Shown in pieces: positions 1 to 5,204 of a DNA stretch of 7,409 nucleotides. A model generated the notes under the pieces. It was not told the origin of the DNA, did no database searches, and saw only the letters and a list, made by a program, of their open reading frames with translations. The stretch covers positions 1-7,409 of the forward strand of contig JAEZRB010000155.1 of the NCBI GenBank assembly GCA_023412975.1. Reading direction: 5' to 3'. Origin of the DNA: Bacteroidota bacterium. Lineage in GTDB: Bacteria > Bacteroidota > Bacteroidia > Chitinophagales > Chitinophagaceae. Each line of letters starts with the position of its first letter. Within the stretch, counting starts at the first letter, position 1. Both the position numbers and the translations under genes were made by a program.

Positions 1-58
1 CTGGATACTGGATGCTGGATGCTGGATGCTGGATGCTAGATACTGGATGCTGGATGCT
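1..58. repeat. Degenerate 7-bp tandem repeat, unit CTGGATG
   Basis: Eight head-to-tail copies of a 7-bp unit fill positions 1-56: CTGGATA once, CTGGATG four times, CTAGATA once, then CTGGATG twice, with a partial unit after. An isolated CTGGATG recurs near 80-86, which suggests decay of a longer array. The array runs off the left edge, so its full length is unknown. Because 7 is not a multiple of 3, every frame reads a 7-residue period such as LDAxxWM. An open frame starting at 26 inside the repeat is therefore best explained as read-through into the real gene at 230. I recall similar arrays between genes in Bacteroidota genomes, but no function is known to me. Confidence 0.9.
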
Positions 59-229
59 GAAGATTTAGCCAGGGGGACGCTGGATGCCAAATCAAAACCA
101 CAATACAAACACAGGTCGGCATTACCGATAAGGGGAAAGACTATCTTGAGAGACTGTCTTTTTAATCCGTTTCTTCCATTTGAAATATTGATTCGAGATA
201 ACATCATCAAACCTCTAAAATGCCTCAAT

Positions 230-625
230 ATGAAAAAGTATGTGTTAACGGCGGCCCTGCTTCTGGTATCCTGTTTAATGTTTGCACAGGAAGTAGTTAA
301 AGACAGGGAATATTACCTGAGTAAAAGCAAAAGACAGAATAAAGGCGCCAAAGTGATGCTTATCGGCGGCGCAGCCCTTATCGGTGGCGGACTTTTAATA
401 GGCAATGGAAAAGAGGCCAGCTTTGACGATGCAGCTACCGGTGGGATTATCGGCATACTCGGTGGCGCATTGATGATAGGAAGTATCCCGGTTTTCCTGA
501 ATTCTGCCAAAAACAAAAGAAAGGCAGCTTCGCTCTCCATTAAAAGAATGTCTGTTCCTACCATAAAAAACAGCGGGCTGGTTTCAAAACCGATACCCGC
601 TGTATCTATAACTTTTAGTCTGTAG
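230..625 (+). CDS. Small exported glycine-rich membrane protein, function unknown
   Basis: This is a 131-residue protein. The start at 230 is chosen because it opens directly with a signal sequence (MKKYVLTAALLLVSCLMFAQ). The in-frame extension back to 26 would translate the tandem repeat and a non-coding-looking leader. Signal peptidase I cleavage after FAQ (residue 20) looks likely; LVSC at 12-15 also resembles a short lipobox, so a lipoprotein is possible. Two glycine-rich hydrophobic segments follow, at about 42-58 and 71-90. The second ends in SIPVFLNSAKNKRKA, a basic edge expected at a membrane boundary. The tail (101-131) is Ser/Pro-rich. From memory, Bacteroidota have a family of small proteins with a similar SIPxFxxSxKNKRKA block, all uncharacterised. 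It converges on the DUF4197 gene, whose terminator it contains. Confidence 0.8.
   Translation: MKKYVLTAALLLVSCLMFAQEVVKDREYYLSKSKRQNKGAKVMLIGGAALIGGGLLIGNGKEASFDDAATGGIIGILGGALMIGSIPVFLNSAKNKRKAASLSIKRMSVPTIKNSGLVSKPIPAVSITFSL
570..603 (-). terminator. Intrinsic terminator of the DUF4197 gene, embedded in the opposite CDS
   Basis: Read on the minus strand, an 8-bp stem (ACAGCGGG with CCCGCTGT, arms 603-596 and 577-570) encloses a second short stem (GGTT with AACC around a TTGA loop). The outer stem runs straight into a T run (569-565). The hairpin begins 23 nt after the DUF4197 stop codon. On the plus strand the same hairpin has no T run after it, so it should act only on minus-strand transcripts. 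It overlaps codons for the last residues of the 230-625 gene. Confidence 0.75.
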
Positions 626-626
626 C

Positions 627-1346
627 TTATTTACTTCCAAAAACCTTCTTTAAAATATCGCTTGCCCTGGCAGCGGGGTTGGCACGGATATTTGCCTCTT
701 CTTTGGCCACCTGGTCAAACAACGCGTCGACCGCTTTGCCAACAACAAATGAAGTAAGATCCGGATCTACTTTTTTGAAAGTGGTTGGAAATTTATTGTA
801 AGTAGTAACGATATCGCCGTAATATTTTGTCGCATCCACTTTTTCAAGTGATGATTCAACGGAAGGCGTGAATGCCGCGGTTAATTTCGCTGCGGTTTTT
901 TGTTTGAAATACTGCGTTGCGGCATCCTTATCCCCTCTTACAATGTTGAGCGCATCCGTCAGGGTCATCTCTTTGATAGCGTCAACAAAGATGGGTTTGG
1001 CAAAAGCGACTGCGTCTTCAGCCCCGCGATTGATGGCCAGGATCGCTTTATCTACCTGGGCACCCATCCCTGCGTTACGCAGCGTGGTTTCAATCTTTTT
1101 TGCATCAGGAGGCAACAACACTTTGTATATCTCGCTGCCAAAAAATCCATCGGTCTTATTGAGGTTCAGCACGGCATTGGTAACACCTTGCGTAAGGGCT
1201 TCCTTAATACCCTGGCCAGCTTCGGCTTCAGTTACCCCACCACCCCCGGTAACCTTTGAAAGTATTTTGGGGACTTTTAATTGTGAATAGGAGGTCGCTG
1301 GTAAAAGGGCTGCAAATAGAAAAGTCGCAATAATTATGGCCTTCAT
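627..1346 (-). CDS. DUF4197 family exported protein
   Basis: This is a 239-residue protein that I recognise as DUF4197, a family found in many Gram-negative bacteria without an established function. Its length is typical. Residues 1-21 form a signal peptide (hydrophobic core IIIATFLFAALLP, likely cleavage after SYS), so it should be periplasmic or envelope-associated. A Gly-rich linker follows (GGGG at 34-37). The family hallmarks are LTDALNIVRGDKDAATQYF (129-147), then KTAAKLTAAFTPSVE (150-164) and a helical C-terminus with GKAVDALFDQVAKEE (203-217). The start is set by the signal peptide, and the leader just upstream is A/T-rich. It is transcribed alone, convergent with the 230-625 gene, and has its own terminator at 570-603. 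Family membership is confident; function is not known. Confidence 0.92.
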   Translation of the reverse strand: MKAIIIATFLFAALLPATSYSQLKVPKILSKVTGGGGVTEAEAGQGIKEALTQGVTNAVLNLNKTDGFFGSEIYKVLLPPDAKKIETTLRNAGMGAQVDKAILAINRGAEDAVAFAKPIFVDAIKEMTLTDALNIVRGDKDAATQYFKQKTAAKLTAAFTPSVESSLEKVDATKYYGDIVTTYNKFPTTFKKVDPDLTSFVVGKAVDALFDQVAKEEANIRANPAARASDILKKVFGSK

Positions 1347-1401
1347 AAGTAAAATTTTATAAGTTTTTGATCTTTAGGGTATAAGAACTGGAATTGGAAT
1401 A

Positions 1402-1431
1402 CAAAATAGTTGCTAAGTCCATTAATTCCAA
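1402..1431 (-). promoter_or_regulatory. Weak candidate promoter for the DUF4197 gene
   Basis: On the minus strand, TTGG (1431-1428) is followed after 19 nt by TATTTTG (1408-1402). This resembles the Bacteroidota primary sigma pattern (TTTG near -33, TAnnTTTG near -7), but the -7 element is one base short. It would give a leader of about 50 nt before the start codon at 1346. The match is partial and could be chance. Confidence 0.25.
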
Positions 1432-1578
1432 GAGCCTGACTTTTATTTGACGATACTTTAAGGCTTTTAGTGTGCCTGCAGGTAAAATATTCTTTGAAAT
1501 AGGCGTGTTAAAAGGGGTTTTGCGTCAAAGTGCGGAAACGCAAGCCATACCGCGGAGAACCCGGAAAACATAAAATAC

Positions 1579-1608
1579 AAAAATTTTTCATTGCTGGGTA
1601 TTAGCAAT
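1579..1608 (-). terminator. Candidate terminator after the tandem HTH regulator genes
   Basis: On the minus strand a perfect 6-bp stem (ATTGCT with AGCAAT, arms 1608-1603 and 1595-1590, 7-nt loop) begins 10 nt after the stop codon at 1619. It is followed by GAAAAATTTTTG (1589-1578), whose T run may serve as the release tract. The stem is short and AT-rich and the T run is set off by five A's, so efficiency is uncertain. No better candidate is visible in the 1347-1618 gap. Confidence 0.4.
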
Positions 1609-1618
1609 TTGAAAGAAG

Positions 1619-2620
1619 TTATACATCCAAAACTTCCTTTCTCCTCGCGATGCGCTCCCGGATAATCCGGAAAAACCTTGATCGTTCTTTTTCGCTGACC
1701 GCACTGATAAGTGTAGAGCGTTTTATCTGGTTACGCAGATGGTTATACATATTTTCATTAAAGGTAACATCCCGTGAAAGCATGAAGTTGATCGTAGTAT
1801 GCGTCATGTACGACAATTTCTTACCATCCAGTATTGCCAGCATACTATTATCACCCAGCAATACTTCGTTGAAATACATACTGAATTTTGCCATAGGCTT
1901 TTGCTCCGGATCGTTTATATCAATCTTGTAACCCAGGGCAGCCTGCTTTTCGAGGTGAAACCAAAGTTTTTCTATGGTTTCGTAAAGTAAAAGTGCATCC
2001 CGGTCTGACTCAAAGACATCGCAATCGCGGTAAAACTCCACCTGGCGAAAAAATACACTCATGCTTTCTATATTCCAGATCTCGATACTGGGAATCTGGT
2101 TGTACAATTGAAGCGCTTTCTGGTCAAGCGCGAAAAGCTCATCGGGATAATCGGAAAACCTAAACTTCTTTTTTTCAAATTCAGGGAACTGGAAATAAGT
2201 CTTCAGCCAGAAAAACCATTTAAAAGCGGCGATCTCACGGAACAGAAAATGATGGAAGATGGGCAGGTCCTTGCAATTATAATAAAACTCCTTTTCCTTA
2301 AAACTGTTCATGTAGGCCATATTCTTTACCAGGCTGGTCAGGTAACTCTCAAACCGAAAATTCGCTTTATCGAGATATTGGCCCTGGAACACAATACTAC
2401 CATTCTGTATATTCATCAACTGGTCGAGCGAAATATTGTATTTGACAGCGATCTTGTAAAGCTCCTCGAAAGTCAGTGTCTTTTCCCCCCGCATCCTCCG
2501 GTAGGCACTGTCGGTACTGATATCAAGCAGGGAAGCAATTTCTTCCGCCATAGAATTTTCCTGCGATATCTTCCCTTTGATTGCCAAAAAAAGCTGTTGC
2601 TGTATTTCCTCGACGTTCAT
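1619..2620 (-). CDS. HTH (XRE/BetR-like) transcriptional regulator, second gene of the pair
   Basis: This is a 333-residue protein. The N-terminus (about 20-70) reads as an XRE-type DNA-binding fold. MAEEIASLLDIS leads into a putative recognition helix TDSAYRRMRGE (36-46), then TFEELYKIAVKYNISLDQLM. In Bacteroidota such domains are often classed near BetR/XRE. The remaining ~260 residues are rich in aromatic and charged residues and look helical. They carry blocks shared with the neighbouring paralogue: KDLPIFHHF (117-125), AAFKWFFW (131-138), IPSIEIWN (176-183), VLLGDN (253-258) and IKRSTLIS (299-306). I cannot name this C-terminal domain; a ligand- or protein-sensing role is inference. It starts 10 nt after the upstream paralogue's stop, so the two are almost certainly co-transcribed. 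No catalytic motif or membrane segment is visible. Confidence 0.85.
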   Translation of the reverse strand: MNVEEIQQQLFLAIKGKISQENSMAEEIASLLDISTDSAYRRMRGEKTLTFEELYKIAVKYNISLDQLMNIQNGSIVFQGQYLDKANFRFESYLTSLVKNMAYMNSFKEKEFYYNCKDLPIFHHFLFREIAAFKWFFWLKTYFQFPEFEKKKFRFSDYPDELFALDQKALQLYNQIPSIEIWNIESMSVFFRQVEFYRDCDVFESDRDALLLYETIEKLWFHLEKQAALGYKIDINDPEQKPMAKFSMYFNEVLLGDNSMLAILDGKKLSYMTHTTINFMLSRDVTFNENMYNHLRNQIKRSTLISAVSEKERSRFFRIIRERIARRKEVLDV

Positions 2621-2630
2621 AAAGCAATGT

Positions 2631-3626
2631 TTAAAGATTCGCTTTACGCTCCTTTATCCTGTTGAGCATAATGCCAAAGAATATATTCCGTTGCCTTTCG
2701 CTGGTTTCACTGATAATGGTGGATCTTTTAATTAGTCGTTGCAAATCCTCATACGATCTGTTACAAAACTCCTCATCCCTGGTCGAAATATAATTTAGGG
2801 TATCATAGTTCAGGAATATGGTCTTCGCATTGTCGGTAACAACAAGAATTGTATTATCACCAAGCACTACGCGATTGTAAAAGAATGTAAAATTGTTCTT
2901 GCGGTTCTCCGGGCTTTCGTCAGGCATAAACTTACAGCCGCGGTCTACCTGGTGCTTCAAGTGAATGAATGTCTCCTCCAGCGCTTCATATATGGTCCGG
3001 ATATCGGCGGCGGAAGAAAAATACCCTGACTCCTTATAAAATTCGATCTGCGAAATAGCCGCGTTCACACATTCTGTATTCCATATTTCGATTGACGGGA
3101 TCTCGTTGTAGGCCCGGTTCAACTCCCTGCTCAGTTCAATGATCTCCGGCGACACACAATTCATATCGAATCCCCGGGTTTTGAAATTAGGGTCCTCTAT
3201 GATGGTATGCATCCAGAAAAAGTACCTGAACGCAATAACCGGCTCAAAATAAAAGTTGTGAAAGAGCGGCATATCCTTGGTTCGGTAAATTATCTCTTTG
3301 TGGATAAAGCTACCAACCCATTTCAACTGCTTTAAGAGATCTCTTAGGTATTGTGCGTAATCGTAGTCCCGGACGTTTACCCGAACATCCCTGAAAAGGG
3401 TGGACCCTCCTTTTACATTCAACACATGGTCAAGTGATAGCTTAAAATACTGACAAAGCTCCCTTGCCTCGTCGAGCACAATAGGAGTTTCCCCCCTTAT
3501 GCGCCGGTAAGCGCTATCACTGCTGATATGAAGAATTTCCGCGGTGAAATCTACCATAGACTTATCAGGTGGCAAAAGTTCCTTGATCCGGCGGAAAAGA
3601 AACTCCTGTGATTGGTAGGTAGACAT
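2631..3626 (-). CDS. HTH (XRE/BetR-like) transcriptional regulator, first gene of the pair
   Basis: This is a 331-residue protein. The open frame extends 51 codons further (to 3779). I place the start at 3626 because from that Met the protein aligns with its neighbour residue for residue from position 1. The extension (rich in Pro, Gly and Cys) would also run through the control region and its direct repeat. The HTH spans about 20-70, with SDSAYRRIRGE (36-46) as the likely recognition helix. The C-terminal part has the paralogous blocks KDMPLFHNF (117-125), IAFRYFFW (131-138), IPSIEIWN (176-183), VVLGDN (253-258) and IKRSTIIS (299-306). By hand count, identity to the neighbour is about 117 of 331 positions (35%) with no gap. 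It is divergent from the gene at 3830, and autoregulation through the shared intergenic region is plausible but not shown. Confidence 0.86.
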   Translation of the reverse strand: MSTYQSQEFLFRRIKELLPPDKSMVDFTAEILHISSDSAYRRIRGETPIVLDEARELCQYFKLSLDHVLNVKGGSTLFRDVRVNVRDYDYAQYLRDLLKQLKWVGSFIHKEIIYRTKDMPLFHNFYFEPVIAFRYFFWMHTIIEDPNFKTRGFDMNCVSPEIIELSRELNRAYNEIPSIEIWNTECVNAAISQIEFYKESGYFSSAADIRTIYEALEETFIHLKHQVDRGCKFMPDESPENRKNNFTFFYNRVVLGDNTILVVTDNAKTIFLNYDTLNYISTRDEEFCNRSYEDLQRLIKRSTIISETSERQRNIFFGIMLNRIKERKANL

Positions 3627-3627
3627 T

Positions 3628-3647
3628 GTGGTTTGGTGGTTTGGTGG
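3628..3647. repeat. Short direct repeat (GTGGTTTG) abutting a start codon
   Basis: Two and a half copies of the 8-bp unit GTGGTTTG lie 1 nt from the start codon of the first HTH regulator gene. In that gene's mRNA they make the leader a C/A-rich run. Changes in copy number would alter leader spacing, not reading frame. Confidence 0.7.
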
Positions 3648-3734
3648 CTCAAACTGCCCTCCGTGGCCGGCAAAACAGTCCACCCTTAAGTTAGCGCATT
3701 TTAGGAAAGGAAACAATTCTCCCCGCCCGGGCAG

Positions 3735-3753
3735 ATTTGCAGTTTTTGCAAAT
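3735..3753. promoter_or_regulatory. Candidate operator: 19-bp dyad in the divergent intergenic region
   Basis: A perfect 7-bp inverted repeat, ATTTGCA and TGCAAAT, is separated by GTTTT. It sits near the middle of the 203-bp gap between the divergent regulator gene (start 3626) and the 107-aa gene (start 3830). Size and symmetry suit a dimeric HTH protein. A protein-binding role is inferred from position and symmetry only; single half-sites also occur elsewhere in the window by chance. Confidence 0.4.
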
Positions 3754-3803
3754 AAGGAAAACGTTAAAGCAAAATTCAATTATATATACCCTGTTTGTGG
3801 TAG

Positions 3804-3810
3804 TAGTTTG
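3804..3810 (+). promoter_or_regulatory. Weak candidate -7 element upstream of the 107-aa gene
   Basis: TAGTTTG lies 19 nt before the ATG at 3830 and resembles the Bacteroidota -7 element TAnnTTTG with one spacer base missing. I see no convincing -33 TTTG at the right distance. The leader after it is A-rich (ACAAAAACC), as is usual for these bacteria. Confidence 0.25.
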
Positions 3811-3829
3811 GTATCATAAAACAAAAACC

Positions 3830-4153
3830 ATGAGTACAAATCAATTAAACCGGGAGATCCTGCTGATCAAAGGCACCAGCTTTACAACGAAGGAACTCTC
3901 GGGCAATATACCCGGCGGTGTAGGAGGACAAAATTTCCTGAAGGGGCTGGAACAAGCCTGTTGGGCCGGCCTTCTTTGTGACTTGCTGCCTGGGATCGCT
4001 AAAGACCGTGATACAGGCACTGATACCTATACCTGGCATGTTTTAACCGCCCGTCATTTCCTGCTAATCTGCGTGGGTGAGATCCCTGGCCCCTTTGAAT
4101 CTGCTACCTCTGTTGACCCACATTTATTCACCCCTATGCTCATCCTAAACTAA
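3830..4153 (+). CDS. Small uncharacterised protein (107 aa)
   Basis: I do not firmly recognise this protein. The start at 3830 (MSTNQLNREI) is preferred over an in-frame ATG at 3737, because the extension would cover the dyad and promoter region. The leader ACAAAAACC before 3830 is typical of Bacteroidota starts. Visible parts are a polar N-terminus (LLIKGTSFTTKELSG, 11-25), a Gly-rich turn with PGG and VGG (28-33), a hydrophobic patch with ACWAGLLCDLLPGI (43-56), an acidic/Thr stretch (DRDTGTDTYTW, 59-69) and RHFLLICVGE (75-84). There is no signal peptide and no clear membrane span. The layout (KGTSF, then ACWxGLLxxLLP, then a TYxW strand) reminds me of small Chitinophagaceae hypothetical proteins, from memory only. 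It is the first gene of the plus-strand series and divergent from the HTH pair. A double-glycine leader peptide was considered and is only weakly supported. Confidence 0.7.
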   Translation: MSTNQLNREILLIKGTSFTTKELSGNIPGGVGGQNFLKGLEQACWAGLLCDLLPGIAKDRDTGTDTYTWHVLTARHFLLICVGEIPGPFESATSVDPHLFTPMLILN

Positions 4154-4193
4154 AGTACATGTCCTAAGCCATTATTTAACCAAAACATTTTTT

Positions 4194-4487
4194 ATGAAAA
4201 GGCTCTTATTAGTATGCGCTGCCATATGCAGCCTGGGAGTGATGTATGCCAACTCCAAACCGCTACAGTCATTATCGGCTCGCCAAATAACGTCAATTCG
4301 GACAAAGCCAACGCCCGGGCATCTATCAGGAAGTTATCCTCTTCCGAAAATCAAATCAACATTTAGGGTCGGCGGAACAATTATTCTAAATCAATATTAC
4401 CAAAGCATATGGCAACCCCAGGTCGGCGGGCTGTACTATGTGATGTACGCTTACAATCTTTTTAAGGAAAGACAGGGCTTTGATTAA
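4194..4487 (+). CDS. Small exported peptide, function unknown (97 aa)
   Basis: I do not recognise this protein. MKRLLLVCAAICSLGVMYANS (1-21) is a clear signal peptide, with likely cleavage near YAN-S. The mature part would be about 75 residues, basic in its first third (ARQITSIRTKPTPGH) and aromatic later (LNQYYQSIWQPQ at 65-76, GGLYYVMYAYNLF at 78-90). Two VGG tripeptides are present (59-61 and 77-79). It has no Cys after the signal region and no repeats, so a disulfide-rich toxin is unlikely. It lies 40 nt after the 107-aa gene and 30 nt before the DUF6134-like gene with no terminator-like hairpin on either side, so co-transcription is plausible. A secreted signal, envelope peptide or degenerate remnant are all possible. 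Confidence 0.6.
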   Translation: MKRLLLVCAAICSLGVMYANSKPLQSLSARQITSIRTKPTPGHLSGSYPLPKIKSTFRVGGTIILNQYYQSIWQPQVGGLYYVMYAYNLFKERQGFD

Positions 4488-4517
4488 AACATAACCATTA
4501 CCATTAAACCTCCACTC

Positions 4518-5198
4518 ATGATCCCCACTATCATCTACCTGGTGCTGCGCCGGTTCCGGCGCAGCAATCCAGAAAAAGCTGCCCGGATTGTAAGGCTGAT
4601 CCGAAAAGTAGGATTCATCATCTTTCTGTGTCTTGTGCTCCTGGGCATTAGCATTGCAGCCCGGTCGCAGCAGTCAAGACTCGACTACCTGGTCACAAGA
4701 AAGGGCAGGGAGATCGGCTCGCTGATCTTTACACAAGAGCAAACTGCCGGAAAAACAATGCTCAAAATAGAGTCAACTATCAAAGCCCAGGTTGTTTTCC
4801 TGTTTACCATAAAAGCACTGGAAGAAGCCACCTATGAAAATGGAATTATGACATCTTCTTTTTTATACCGTAAAATGAATGGAAAAGAAAAGCTGAACAA
4901 GAAAACCTGGTTAACGGGACGAAACTATATCATCACTAAAGGTAATCGTTCCGAGACTTTCGATAACTATCCCATACGCTACAATATGTCCTGCTTATTC
5001 AGCCAGGAACCGGTGACGTTCACAAAAGTCTATTCAGATAATTTCCAAAGATTCCTGAACATCCAGCAACTGGGAGCGCATCATTATCGTATTGATTTCC
5101 CCGACGGCAATCATAACGAATACTACTATGTCAATGGTGTGTGTTCCAGGATGGAGGTTAAACATGGCATCTACAATGTAACCATGCAACTAAGATAA
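4518..5198 (+). CDS. DUF6134-like exported or membrane-anchored protein
   Basis: This is a 226-residue protein. I assign it to the Bacteroidota DUF6134-type family from its body: RLDYLVTRKGREIGSL (54-69), LYRKMNGKEKLNKKTW (117-131), RYNMSCLFSQEPV (154-166), VYSDNFQRFL (171-180) and HHYRIDFPDGNHNEYYYVNGVC (188-209). The family is uncharacterised; the alternating polar/hydrophobic pattern suggests a beta-rich domain. The N-terminus is unusual: 31 basic residues (RRFRRS, KAARIVRLIRK) precede one hydrophobic stretch (VGFIIFLCLVLLGISIAA, 31-48). The protein may therefore be a long signal peptide precursor or a signal-anchored protein with its body in the periplasm. No other plausible Met lies before that stretch, so I keep 4518. 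A strong palindrome covers codons 9-17. The next gene starts 6 nt after its stop. Confidence 0.8.
   Translation: MIPTIIYLVLRRFRRSNPEKAARIVRLIRKVGFIIFLCLVLLGISIAARSQQSRLDYLVTRKGREIGSLIFTQEQTAGKTMLKIESTIKAQVVFLFTIKALEEATYENGIMTSSFLYRKMNGKEKLNKKTWLTGRNYIITKGNRSETFDNYPIRYNMSCLFSQEPVTFTKVYSDNFQRFLNIQQLGAHHYRIDFPDGNHNEYYYVNGVCSRMEVKHGIYNVTMQLR
4543..4566. repeat. Perfect GC-rich inverted repeat (11-bp arms) inside the DUF6134-like gene start
   Basis: TGCTGCGCCGG and CCGGCGCAGCA are exact reverse complements separated by TT. In mRNA this would be a very stable hairpin 25 nt after the start codon. No T run follows on either strand, so it is not a standard intrinsic terminator. It encodes residues 9-17 (VLRRFRRSN). 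Confidence 0.85.
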
Positions 5199-5204
5199 AC
5201 TGTT

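Noticed and set aside
136..163. AAAGAC/GTCTTT inverted repeat followed by a T run
   Set aside because: The 6-bp AT-rich stem with a 14-nt loop is weak, and no gene is seen upstream for it to terminate; it could be chance.
26..229. In-frame N-terminal extension of the first gene, starting in the tandem repeat
   Set aside because: It translates the 7-bp repeat into LDA/WM-type periodic peptide and a leader with no protein-like features; a clean signal peptide starts at 230.
868..1290. 140-aa open frame opposite the DUF4197 gene
   Set aside because: It lies entirely antisense to a confidently recognised gene and shows no family features of its own.
1520..1543. TTGCGT/ACGCAA inverted repeat in the 1347-1618 gap
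   Set aside because: A 6-bp stem with a 12-nt loop and no T run; the candidate at 1579-1608 is closer to the stop codon and better formed.
2108..2665. 185-aa open frame opposite the HTH gene pair
   Set aside because: It is a shadow of the two well-supported regulators, which show paralogous conservation at protein level; no domain is recognisable in the antisense translation.
3627..3779. 51-residue N-terminal extension of the first HTH regulator
   Set aside because: The paralogue has no counterpart, alignment from the Met at 3626 is gap-free, and the extension would cover the likely promoter and dyad.
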